Shown here: positions 19,214 to 27,418 of the stretch, in pieces | Layout of the letters: each line of letters begins with the position of its first letter | How positions within the stretch are numbered: the stretch's first letter is position 1 | Assembly (NCBI RefSeq): GCF_010998615.1 | Contig: NZ_JAAEAH010000010.1 | Span: forward strand, 1-64,000 | Length of the DNA: 64,000 nt | Origin: Myxococcus sp. CA023 | GTDB taxonomy: Bacteria > Myxococcota > Myxococcia > Myxococcales > Myxococcaceae | Direction: 5' to 3' | Notes under the pieces: model-generated | Database searches by the model: none | What the model saw: the letters and a program-made list of their open reading frames with translations, nothing else | Told to the model about the DNA's origin: nothing | Program-made: the position numbers and the translations under genes

Positions 19214-19881
19214 CCATGGACCCGACCCGCATCTTCGTCGTCGAGGATCAACCCCAGCTCCTCAAGAACCTGGTGAAGGTGCTGGCCACCTTTCCCGAAC
19301 TGGAGGTGGTAGGCACCTCCCAGGAAGGGGAGGCCGCGGTGGAGGACATCGTCCAGCTCCGCCCCCAGCTCGTCCTCCTGGACCTGGAGCTGCCCGGCAT
19401 CAACGGCATCCAGGTGACCCAGCGGGTGAAGCGCCGCGCCCCGGAGGTGGAGATCCTCATCCTCACGTCCTTCGACGACGAGACGAAGGTCTACGAGGCC
19501 ATCCAGGCCGGGGCCTCCGGCTACCTGGTGAAGCGGGTGGGCCCGGAGAAGATCCGCTCCGGCATCCAGGAGGTGATGGAGGGCGGGACGGTCCTGGAGC
19601 CCATCATCGCCAAGCGCTTCTGGAACTACTTCCAGTCCGTTCAGGCGAAGTCCACCCAGGCGGAGAAGAAGCCGGAGAACCCCTGGGCGCTCACGCCGCT
19701 GGAGTTCGAGGTGCTGCGCTACGTAGCCAAGGGCCTGTCCAACGCCGAGGTGGGGCACGTGATGACGCTGGAGCGGCGGACGGTGCGCACGCACCTGTCG
19801 CATATCTACCGGAAGATGGGCGTCAACTCTCACGTGGAGGCCGTGGTGATGGCCTTGCGTGCGGGTGTCGTGGATCTATAG
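19210..19881 (+). CDS. NarL/FixJ-type response regulator
   Basis: 223 residues: a receiver domain with acidic pocket VVEDQ, phospho-acceptor Asp58 (LLDLELPG), conserved Thr (LTSFDD) and Lys (LVKRV), then a LuxR-type helix-turn-helix (LTPLEFEVLRYVAKGLSNAEV, recognition helix RTVRTHLSHIYRKMGV). It therefore binds DNA when phosphorylated. GTG 19210 overlaps the pseudokinase stop; ATG 19216 is an alternative. No histidine kinase is adjacent, so its partner is unknown; the coupled pseudokinase may modulate it (inference). Confidence 0.92.
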   Translation: MTMDPTRIFVVEDQPQLLKNLVKVLATFPELEVVGTSQEGEAAVEDIVQLRPQLVLLDLELPGINGIQVTQRVKRRAPEVEILILTSFDDETKVYEAIQAGASGYLVKRVGPEKIRSGIQEVMEGGTVLEPIIAKRFWNYFQSVQAKSTQAEKKPENPWALTPLEFEVLRYVAKGLSNAEVGHVMTLERRTVRTHLSHIYRKMGVNSHVEAVVMALRAGVVDL

Positions 19882-19908
19882 CCACGCTCTGGTTAGGTTC
19901 GGGGACCT

Positions 19909-21222
19909 ATGCCCAAGGCTTCCCCGAGCAAAGTACCCACTCGCGTGGCGGATCCCGCACTCGAGTCCCTGTTCGACGTCCACGAGGCCACGCTTCCCAA
20001 CGGCCTCCAGGTGCGGTTGCTCGCCAACCACCAGGCTCCTGTTGTCAGCCTCTACACCGTGTTCCAGGTCGGCAGCCGCAACGAGCGGCCCGGCATCACC
20101 GGCATCAGCCACCTGTTCGAGCACATGATGTTCAACGGGGCGAAGAAGTACGGCCCCAAGATGTTCGACAAGACGCTGGAGTCCAACGGCGGCCGCTCGA
20201 ACGCGTACACGTCCACCGACCTGACGGTGTACTACGACGACTTCTCCGCTGACGCACTGGAGACGGTGTTGGACCTGGAGTCGGACCGGATGCGCTCGCT
20301 GCGCATCTCCCAGGAGACGCTCACCAGCGAGCGCGAGGTGGTGAAGGAAGAGCGCCGCGTCCGCGTGGACAACGACATCTTCGGCATCATGGACGAGGAG
20401 CTGGGCACGCTCGTCTACAAGGCGCATCCCTACCGCTGGCCTGTCATTGGATGGATGGCGGACATCGAGGCCATCCGCCGCGAGGACTGCCAGGACTACT
20501 TCCGCACCTACTACGCGCCCAACAACGCGGTGCTCTACATCGTCGGGGCCATCGACCCGAAGAAGACGCTGGCGCTGGTGCGCAAGTACTATGGGAACAT
20601 CCCCAAGGGCCCCGCGCCCGCGGCGGTGCTCAACTCCGAGCCCGAGCAGAAGGGCGAGCGCCGCGCCGAGGTCCGCCACCCCGCGCAGTCCCCCGCGCTG
20701 ATGCTGGGCTTCCGGGGCCCGGCCGCGCACAATGACGACACCTTCGTGCTGGACGTCATCCAGTACGTGCTGACGAAGGGGGAGGGGAGCCGGCTGATCC
20801 GCTCGCTGGTGTACGAGCAGAAGCTGGCCGTGTCGCTGATGCTCGACTGGAGCTGGCGCATCGACCCGGGCACCATCCTCTTCTACCTGGCCCTGAAGCC
20901 GGACTCCGACCCGAAGAAGGTGGAGGCCGCGCTGTACGCCGAACTGGAGAAGGTCGCGCGAGAGGGCATCACCGAGCGCGAGCTGCAGAAGGCGCAGAAC
21001 AACCTGCGCTCGGACCACCTGCGCGAGCTGGCCACGAACAGCGGCCGGGCGCATGCCCTGGGCCACTACGAGGCGCTGCTCGGCGACTGGCGCCGGTTGC
21101 TGACGCTGCCCTCCACCTACGCCTCCATCACCAACGACCAGGTCAAGGCCGTGGCCGCGAAGTACTTCGCGCCCGAGCACCGCTCCGTGGTGACGCTGGT
21201 TCCCGCGCCCACCGAAGCCTGA
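19909..21222 (+). CDS. M16-family zinc metallopeptidase, catalytic subunit
   Basis: 437 residues with the inverted zinc motif HLFEH (68-72) and the distal glutamate near 148 (VVKEERR). The two-lobed M16 layout is complete: N-terminal active lobe, LVYKAHPYRWP, and a C-terminal lobe with GEGSRLIRSLVYEQ, which binds substrate. M16B peptidases usually work as a clam-shell of an active and an inactive subunit, and the next gene supplies the inactive one. There is no signal peptide, so action is probably cytoplasmic. ATG 19909 is supported by the short AT-rich leader. Confidence 0.93.
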   Translation: MPKASPSKVPTRVADPALESLFDVHEATLPNGLQVRLLANHQAPVVSLYTVFQVGSRNERPGITGISHLFEHMMFNGAKKYGPKMFDKTLESNGGRSNAYTSTDLTVYYDDFSADALETVLDLESDRMRSLRISQETLTSEREVVKEERRVRVDNDIFGIMDEELGTLVYKAHPYRWPVIGWMADIEAIRREDCQDYFRTYYAPNNAVLYIVGAIDPKKTLALVRKYYGNIPKGPAPAAVLNSEPEQKGERRAEVRHPAQSPALMLGFRGPAAHNDDTFVLDVIQYVLTKGEGSRLIRSLVYEQKLAVSLMLDWSWRIDPGTILFYLALKPDSDPKKVEAALYAELEKVAREGITERELQKAQNNLRSDHLRELATNSGRAHALGHYEALLGDWRRLLTLPSTYASITNDQVKAVAAKYFAPEHRSVVTLVPAPTEA

Positions 21223-21251
21223 GCCTGGTCCGTACAAGGAAACCTCCCGAT

Positions 21252-22691
21252 ATGGCTTCTCGTAAGAGCCCCTCCCGAAAGTCCCCCGCACGTCCGGCGA
21301 AGCGCGCCGGCGGCAAGGCCCCCGTCGCTCGCAAGGCTTCGCCGAAGCGCGGCGCGCCCCGCGCCACGACGAGCGCCCTCACGCTTCCCACGCTGCACGA
21401 AAGCACCACGTCCAGTGGCCTGAAGGTCATCGCCGCCGAGCGCGGGCCCCTGCCCATGGTGTCCGTGCGGCTGGTGATTCGCGCGGGCAGCGCCACCGAC
21501 CCGGATGGCAAGCACGGCCTGGCGGACTTCACCGCCCGGCTGCTGCGCCGGGGCACCCGCCGTTTGAACGCGCAGGCTATCGACGAAGCGGTGGAGTTCG
21601 TCGGTGCCAGCCTGGGCGTGGGTGTGGGTGAGGACACGCTGTCGGTGGCCCTCACCACGCCGTCCGAGCACTTCGTGCAGATGCTCGGCATCCTGGGCCA
21701 GTTGGTGCGCGAGCCCACGTTCCCGCAGTCCGAAGTGGACGACGCGCGCGAGCGCGAGCTGGCGCAGTTCGCCAATGACCTGGACGACCCGTCCATCATC
21801 GCCGACCGCGCCATGGTCCGCGCGCTCTGGGGCAACCACCCCTACGGCCACGACGTGGGCGGTTCGTCGAAGACCGTGAAGACCTTCACGCGCGATGACG
21901 TGGTGCGCTTCCACCAGGAGCGCATGGGCCCCAAGGTGTCCATGCTCATCGTGGTAGGCGCGGTGGAGCCTCAAAGTGTGGCTGCCGCGGCGGAAGACGC
22001 CTTCGCTGATTGGACGGGAGGGCCGGATGCGCCTGTGGCCATTCCCGCGCCGGAGCGCATTGCCCTGGGTGGCCGGGTCATCATCGTGGACAAGCCGGAC
22101 CAGACGCAGTCGCAGGTGCGGCTGGGCGGCCCCGGCATGCGCATGGGCCATGAGGACTATTTCCCGGCCACGGCGATGAACATCGCCCTGGGCGGCGGAT
22201 TCACTTCGCGCCTGATGAACGAGATTCGCGTCAACCGCGGCCTCACCTATGGCGTCAGCTCGTGGTTCGACTCGATGAACGCGGCCGGCGTCTTCGCGCT
22301 GTCCACGTTCACGAAGACGGAGTCCACGCGCGAAATCATCGACGTGGCCCTGGCGGAGATTGGCGGCGTCCGGGAGAAGGGGCTCAAGCCCCGCGAGCTG
22401 GCGGATGCCCAGGCCTACCTCGCCGGCCTGTACCCGCTGCGGACGGAGACGAACGAGTCCATTGCCGGAAGCATCGCCGAGGCCCGCCTGCACGGGCTGG
22501 GGGATGACTGGGTGGAGCGGTTCCGGGACCGGCTGCGCGCGGTGACGCCGAAGGAAGTCGTGGCCGCCGCGAAGAAGTACTGCTTCGCGCAGGCGCCCGC
22601 CGTGGTGGTGCTGGGCAAGGCGGCCGCGGTGAAGAAGCTGCTCAAGGGCCTGGGCCCCATCACCGTGGTGCCGGCGTCGGAGTACGAGTGA
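21252..22691 (+). CDS. M16-family peptidase-like protein, non-catalytic partner
   Basis: 479 residues. The M16 fold is clear (ITSGLK-like entry, NPYGHDV-type segment, GGGFTSRLMNEIRVNRGLTYGV), but the HxxEH motif is replaced by GLADFTARLL, so zinc binding is lost. It retains the substrate-binding RxxxxxxY-type motif (RVNRGLTY). An N-terminal extension of about 40 residues is rich in Lys, Arg, Pro and Ala, resembling histone-tail-like basic sequences. It follows the active subunit by 29 bases and its stop overlaps the pseudouridine synthase start. Confidence 0.9.
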   Translation: MASRKSPSRKSPARPAKRAGGKAPVARKASPKRGAPRATTSALTLPTLHESTTSSGLKVIAAERGPLPMVSVRLVIRAGSATDPDGKHGLADFTARLLRRGTRRLNAQAIDEAVEFVGASLGVGVGEDTLSVALTTPSEHFVQMLGILGQLVREPTFPQSEVDDARERELAQFANDLDDPSIIADRAMVRALWGNHPYGHDVGGSSKTVKTFTRDDVVRFHQERMGPKVSMLIVVGAVEPQSVAAAAEDAFADWTGGPDAPVAIPAPERIALGGRVIIVDKPDQTQSQVRLGGPGMRMGHEDYFPATAMNIALGGGFTSRLMNEIRVNRGLTYGVSSWFDSMNAAGVFALSTFTKTESTREIIDVALAEIGGVREKGLKPRELADAQAYLAGLYPLRTETNESIAGSIAEARLHGLGDDWVERFRDRLRAVTPKEVVAAAKKYCFAQAPAVVVLGKAAAVKKLLKGLGPITVVPASEYE

Positions 22692-23392
22692 CGGACGTCC
22701 GCATCCTCTTCGAGGGCGGTGGCGTGCTCGTGGTGGACAAGCCGCCCGGGATGCTCGTCATTCCCGGGCGCGAAGGCGGCCCCTCGCTGCGGGAGTTGCT
22801 GGAGACGCAGCGGCGCCAGAAGGTCTTCGTGGTGCACCGGTTGGATCGGGACACCTCGGGGGCCCTGGTGTTCGCACTGGACGCCGCGGTGCACCGGGCC
22901 CTGTCGGGAGCCTTCGAGACGGGGAAGGTGCGCAAGCGCTACGTGGCGCTGGTGGAGGGCCGGGTCGAAGCGCCGCAAATGGTGGATGCGCCCCTGGTGG
23001 CCGGCAGGAAGGGGCGCATGCGCGTGGCTCGGCCTGGGGATACGGAAGCCAAGGCCTCGCGCACCCGCGTGCGGCCCGTGGAGACCTTCGAGCGTGCGTC
23101 CCTGGTGGAGGCCGAGCCTCTCACGGGGCGGACGCACCAGATTCGCGTGCACCTGCTGTCCCTGGGGCACCCGCTGCTGGTGGACCATCAGTACGGCCGC
23201 GAGGCGCCGCTGACGGAGAAGGACCTGGGCGGGGAAGGGGACTCGGTGGTGCTGTCACGCACGCCGCTTCATGCCGCGCGTGTGGAGTGGCCTGCCCTGG
23301 CAGGTGTCGAGGCACGCGCCGTGGAGGCGCCCGTGCCTGAGGACATGGCCCGTGCCCGCGAGTTGCTGCGGGCGTCCGTCACTTCACTTTGA
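22688..23392 (+). CDS. RluA-family pseudouridine synthase
   Basis: 234 residues with the RluA catalytic motif HRLDRDTSG (catalytic Asp53), KRYVALVEG and the RTHQIRVHL motif. It has no S4 domain and is close to the short RluA/RluC-like enzymes that isomerise uridines in 23S rRNA or tRNA. GTG 22688 overlaps the previous stop (GTGA). Which RNA it modifies cannot be told from sequence. Convergent with the next gene, 14 bases apart. Confidence 0.92.
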   Translation: MTDVRILFEGGGVLVVDKPPGMLVIPGREGGPSLRELLETQRRQKVFVVHRLDRDTSGALVFALDAAVHRALSGAFETGKVRKRYVALVEGRVEAPQMVDAPLVAGRKGRMRVARPGDTEAKASRTRVRPVETFERASLVEAEPLTGRTHQIRVHLLSLGHPLLVDHQYGREAPLTEKDLGGEGDSVVLSRTPLHAARVEWPALAGVEARAVEAPVPEDMARARELLRASVTSL

Positions 23393-23406
23393 AGCCCAGG
23401 GCCGGT

Positions 23407-24933
23407 TCACGGTTCGAACCGCATGCCCAGGTACATCGCGAGCCCGCCGAGCTGACTGTCCAGCCAGGGCGTGTGCACCGGCGCCCAGGCGCCTCGCGCC
23501 TCCGCCAACGCGCTCCAGCGGCCGAAGCGGTGGGCCGCTTGGAGGGAGACGAAGCCCATGCCGGAGACTCTGCTCTCTTTCACTTCGCCCTGGAATTCGC
23601 TGGAGAGGTAGTGGTGGAAGGGGACGGGACCGGCGCCTGCCCGCCCGTGGAGGGAGAACGCGCCACGGCGGAAGAACTCCGCGCGAACGGAGAGGAGCAG
23701 GGGCAAGGCCAGCACCTGCGAGCGGACCGCTCCGAGCGCCTCTACCGGGCCACCGTACATGGCGGTGCGGGCTCCGACTTCCAGCTCCGCCGCGATGCGG
23801 TGCCTCCACCAAGGCGTGAGGACCGAGACGCCCACACCGCCTGATGGACCGGTGTTGGCGCCACTCGCGATCACACCTCCCGCGAGCAGGAAGAACGAAC
23901 TCCGCCAGGTGTCGACCGCCTCGGATGCGCGCGGGGTGACGGACGTGGACAGCACGGTGACGTCGGCCTCGGTGTGTGATGCGTGCGTCTGGTCCCGGCG
24001 GCGGACGCGCACCTTCACCCGCTTGGCTCCGGAAGCTGGAACGACGCGAACACGCAGCACATCCTGGGCATTGGCTCCGACGTCGGCCGAGTGGGGAGCA
24101 TCTTCCGTCGGAAACGTCTGTGCTGGCGGAGCGGAGCCGCTTCTCGCGGGGGCCGTCCGCGTTGCCGCATCTGACAGAGGCCCCGTCGTCCGCGGGTCCT
24201 CAGAGGTCGGGGCCACCACCGCTGACGTCGGCATGTCCTCATCGGGAGGAGCGACCACCGCGCCTTCCGCCACCATGTCGACGTCACTGGCGCGCAGGGG
24301 CGCTTCACCCGCCATCAGTAGCCAGCCTCCCTCCACCACGGGCAGGGCAGGCGGCGCGAGTGCCGCGGCCAGCGGCGAGTCCGGTGGCGGGTCCAGTGGA
24401 ACGGCTGCATCGGTGCGAAGCGTCCCTCGCGTGGCCAGCACTCGCGCCTGCCGGACGCCAGGAGGGACTTCGACAGGCACGCGAGCCTGTCCCCGGGCGT
24501 TCGCCCGAACAGGGCCGAAGCGACGATTCGCGACCTCCACCTCGACGCGCGCGCCCGCCGCCGTGGTGACATCGAGCTCCGTGAGTCCCACCAGCGGCAG
24601 CCGCACCACCGTCACCGGGGGCGGCGCGTCCGCAGTGGGAGCGTCCGTCCAGAAGAGGAGCACGGCCACCTGTGGATAACGCACGGAAGGAGGCCGCCAC
24701 TGGAAGAGGCGGACAGCACCACGCTCCACGCGGTTCGAGGCGAAGGTGCCCGTGGATGCCGCGGCGTGGAGGGTTCCCGTGCCGGCGGGGACCTGGACCT
24801 TCAACGTCACCGGGGCATCGGTGCCGAGCACGATGCGCTCGGGCGACCAGGACACGGTGACGTCAGGCTCGGCCGCCAACCCCGCCACCGGCATGGCGAG
24901 GACCATCAGGAGGGGCAGCGCGCGCAGTGTCAT
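23407..24933 (-). CDS. Secreted protein with C-terminal beta-barrel-like region
   Basis: 508 residues with a signal peptide (about 1-21, VAGLAAEP). Residues about 25-200 form Ig/bacterial adhesion-like beta domains, about 225-325 are Thr/Pro/Ala-rich linker, and the C-terminal 150 residues are alternating amphipathic strands ending in ...LGMRFEP with a terminal aromatic, typical of outer-membrane barrels. ATG 24933 has GGAGGGG upstream; an upstream in-frame start at 24972 lies before it. Probably outer-membrane; function unknown. Confidence 0.82.
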   Translation of the reverse strand: MTLRALPLLMVLAMPVAGLAAEPDVTVSWSPERIVLGTDAPVTLKVQVPAGTGTLHAAASTGTFASNRVERGAVRLFQWRPPSVRYPQVAVLLFWTDAPTADAPPPVTVVRLPLVGLTELDVTTAAGARVEVEVANRRFGPVRANARGQARVPVEVPPGVRQARVLATRGTLRTDAAVPLDPPPDSPLAAALAPPALPVVEGGWLLMAGEAPLRASDVDMVAEGAVVAPPDEDMPTSAVVAPTSEDPRTTGPLSDAATRTAPARSGSAPPAQTFPTEDAPHSADVGANAQDVLRVRVVPASGAKRVKVRVRRRDQTHASHTEADVTVLSTSVTPRASEAVDTWRSSFFLLAGGVIASGANTGPSGGVGVSVLTPWWRHRIAAELEVGARTAMYGGPVEALGAVRSQVLALPLLLSVRAEFFRRGAFSLHGRAGAGPVPFHHYLSSEFQGEVKESRVSGMGFVSLQAAHRFGRWSALAEARGAWAPVHTPWLDSQLGGLAMYLGMRFEP

Positions 24934-24968
24934 CGTCCGTGCCCCTCCTGATGGATGTGCGGCCCCGG

Positions 24969-25553
24969 TCAATCCTCCGACGCGGGGGGCGGCTCGGCGC
25001 CGTCAGCGGGCGCCGGCTCGGCGCTGTCACCGACGGGCTGGGGCTTGTCCGCGGGGCCGGTCACCTGCCGGCTGGGCGGGTTGAAGACCGGCTTCTCCAC
25101 CGGGCCGCCACCACGGCCGTGCACCAGCGTCTTGGTGTCGGTGCGGAAGGTGATGTCCACCTTGTCGCCGCGAACGGCCGACACGTAACCCGTGCCAAAG
25201 GTGGGATGCTGGATGACCTGATCCACCTTGTACGTGTCCTTCGGGCTGTAGCGGGGCGCGTTGGCGACATCCTTTCCAGCGAGCTGCTCCTCGAAGGAGA
25301 TGATGACCTTCTCCGCCTTCGCGGACGCGCTGCTGCTGGAGGACGAGCGCGTGGTGCGCGTGGTGCGGGTGGTGCTGGACGAGGGACGATCCGTCGCACC
25401 AGGCGCCGCGCGATAGGCGTGGTCTCCGCCACACGTGTTGCAGCGCACCCGAGCAATCTTCGTTCCCACCATCGCCAGGATGGTGTGCGCGAGAGTGAGC
25501 TTGCAGCGGGTACAAAGCGCATCCACCTCGCCGCCGACCTTATGAGTTGCCAT
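24969..25553 (-). CDS. Zinc-ribbon protein with Ser/Thr/Arg linker and CarD/SH3-like C-terminal domain
   Basis: 194 residues from ATG 25553. Two CxxC pairs (Cys14/17 and Cys38/41) form a zinc ribbon, followed by a low-complexity linker of Ser, Thr and Arg (about 57-77). A small beta domain (about 105-148; VDQVIQHPTFGTGYVSAVRGD) resembles the tail of UvrD helicases and the CarD/CdnL RNA-polymerase-binding fold. The last 45 residues are Pro/Ala-rich and acidic. A role in transcription or DNA repair is possible. It lies 35 bases upstream of the barrel protein gene and is divergent from mlaE. Confidence 0.8.
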   Translation of the reverse strand: MATHKVGGEVDALCTRCKLTLAHTILAMVGTKIARVRCNTCGGDHAYRAAPGATDRPSSSTTRTTRTTRSSSSSSASAKAEKVIISFEEQLAGKDVANAPRYSPKDTYKVDQVIQHPTFGTGYVSAVRGDKVDITFRTDTKTLVHGRGGGPVEKPVFNPPSRQVTGPADKPQPVGDSAEPAPADGAEPPPASED

Positions 25554-25718
25554 GTTCGTTCGTCTGTTTCTCTGCCCGGCAGGGGACGCCGCCGGGCATG
25601 GGAGTAAAGGGGCGCGGAACATAACGGCATCGCTTCCAAGGGAGGAAGTGTCTTCGTCGCTTGCCTCCCCGGGCCTTGTGCCGGCCACCGTGCCGCCATA
25701 AAGAGTAGCCCCGAACGC

Positions 25719-26534
25719 ATGACCACGCAGACCCCCAGCAAGCCGGCACGCGAGCCCGGGCCCTTCACCCAGGCCGTCACGCGCTTTGGCCAGGGCCTCA
25801 TCGACATCGTCAGCACCCTGGGCGGCATCATCACCATGGGGCTGGACGTGTTCCGCTGGAGCGTGCGGCGCCCCTTCCGGCTGGTCAACCTCTTCGCCCA
25901 GCTGGATTTCGTGGGCGTCGGGTCCATCTTCATCGTGTCGCTCACTGGCACGTTCACCGGCATGGTCTTCGCGCTGCAGACGTCCACCGCCTTTCAGCTC
26001 TTCGATGCGGAGAGCCTGGTGGGCCCCACGGTGGCGCTGACGCTGACCCGCGAGCTGGCGGCCGTGTTCTCCGCGCTAATGGTGACCATGCGCGCGGGTT
26101 CCGCCATGTGCACCGAGCTGGGCACCATGCGCGTCACCGAGCAGGTGGACGCGCTGGAGACCATGGCCGTCAACCCGGTGCAGTACCTGCTGGTTCCCCG
26201 GGTGCTGGCCGGCCTCTTCATGGTGCCGGCGCTCACCATGCTCTTCAACACCATGGGCATGGGCGGGGCCTACGTGGTAGCCGTCGGGGGCCTGGGCATC
26301 TCCCCCGGAACCTTCCTCTCCCGGACGCAGCAGTGGCTGGCGCCCGAGGACATCTTCCAGGGCCTGCTCAAGGGCGCCGTGTTCGGCCTGTCGGTGTCCC
26401 TCATCTGCTGCTTCAAGGGCTTCAACGCCTCGGGCGGCGCCAAGGGCGTGGGGCAGGCCACCACGGAGGCGATGGTGGCCAGCGCCCTGTCCATCTTCAT
26501 CCTCGATTTCATCCTGGGCATCCTCTTCTTCTGA
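25719..26534 (+). CDS. mlaE: MlaE-type ABC transporter permease
   Basis: 271 residues with five or six membrane spans and the hallmark permease motif (RELAAVFSALMVTMRAGSAM, then ELGTMRVTEQVDALE). MlaE forms the membrane core of the phospholipid transporter that moves lipids between inner and outer membrane. The stop overlaps the start of mlaF by one base (TGATG). No mlaB-like STAS gene is adjacent, unlike the E. coli operon. The N-terminal 20 residues are a short cytoplasmic extension. Confidence 0.93.
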   Translation: MTTQTPSKPAREPGPFTQAVTRFGQGLIDIVSTLGGIITMGLDVFRWSVRRPFRLVNLFAQLDFVGVGSIFIVSLTGTFTGMVFALQTSTAFQLFDAESLVGPTVALTLTRELAAVFSALMVTMRAGSAMCTELGTMRVTEQVDALETMAVNPVQYLLVPRVLAGLFMVPALTMLFNTMGMGGAYVVAVGGLGISPGTFLSRTQQWLAPEDIFQGLLKGAVFGLSVSLICCFKGFNASGGAKGVGQATTEAMVASALSIFILDFILGILFF

Positions 26535-27313
26535 TGTCGCCCCCGGCCTCCAACGCTCCGGCGTCCGGCACGCCGATGATCCAGGTGGTCGACCTGCACA
26601 AGACGTTCGGCGACCACAAGGTGCTCACCGGCATCAACCTCACCGTGCCGGCCGGCAGCACCTGCGTCATCCTGGGCGGCTCAGGCTCCGGCAAGACGGT
26701 GCTGATGAAGCACATGATTGGCCTGCTCAAGCCGGACCGCGGCCAGGTCATCATCGACGGGGAGGACATCGTCCCCATGGGCGTCGAGTCGCTCCAGAAG
26801 GTGCGCAACAAGTTCGGCATGGTGTTCCAGGCCGCCGCGCTGTTCGACTCGATGACCGTCTTCGAGAACGTGGCCTTCCCGCTGCGGGAGCACACGAAGG
26901 ATCCGGAGGACGTCATCCGCCAGAAGGTCCGCGCGCGGTTGGACCTGATGGGTCTGAAGAGGGACGTCGAGGACCGGTTCCCCGCGGACCTGTCCGGCGG
27001 CATGCGCAAGCGGGTGGGCCTGGCGCGGGCCATCGTCATGGACCCGAAGGTGGTGCTCTATGACGAACCGACCACCGGCCTGGACCCCATCACCACGGAC
27101 TACGTGGACGAGATGATCCTGGCCGCCCAGAAGGAACTGGGCGTCACCAGCGTGGTCATCAGCCATGACATCTCCTCCGCCTTCAACGTGGCGGACCAGA
27201 TTGCCTTCCTCTCCAAGGGCGTCATCGTGGCCAGCGGTTCGCCGGAGCAACTCCGCGAGGCGGATCACCCCGCGGTGAAGGTGTTCCTGGAGACCTGGTT
27301 CGGGAAGAACTGA
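26534..27313 (+). CDS. mlaF: MlaF-type ABC transporter ATPase
   Basis: 259 residues with Walker A GGSGSGKT, Q-loop MVFQAAALFDSMT, signature LSGGMRKR, Walker B VVLYDEPT and the switch histidine ISHD. The LSGGM signature and the LFDSMTVFENVAFPL segment are typical of lipid-transport ATPases of the Mla/MCE class. ATG 26534 overlaps the mlaE stop, so MlaE and MlaF are coupled. The longer frame opening at 26108 lies inside mlaE in another phase and is not coding. Confidence 0.94.
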   Translation: MSPPASNAPASGTPMIQVVDLHKTFGDHKVLTGINLTVPAGSTCVILGGSGSGKTVLMKHMIGLLKPDRGQVIIDGEDIVPMGVESLQKVRNKFGMVFQAAALFDSMTVFENVAFPLREHTKDPEDVIRQKVRARLDLMGLKRDVEDRFPADLSGGMRKRVGLARAIVMDPKVVLYDEPTTGLDPITTDYVDEMILAAQKELGVTSVVISHDISSAFNVADQIAFLSKGVIVASGSPEQLREADHPAVKVFLETWFGKN

Positions 27314-27357
27314 CCGGGGCTGAGAGCGGCGGTAGGGCGGGTGGCCCCAGGAAAATG

Positions 27358-27373
27358 TGGCACTCGGGATGCA
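27358..27373 (+). promoter_or_regulatory. Sigma-54-like -24/-12 promoter upstream of mlaD
   Basis: TGGCACTCGGGATGCA matches the sigma-54 consensus TGGCAC-N5-TTGCA except for one base, with the required GG-N10-GC spacing. It lies between the mlaF stop and the mlaD GTG, giving a leader of about 35 bases. It suggests mlaD can be switched on separately by an enhancer-binding activator. Confidence 0.45.
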
Positions 27374-27418
27374 AAACGTTAGAGTCGCGCCGGCCGGTCG
27401 CGCTCGGAGTCACATCAG

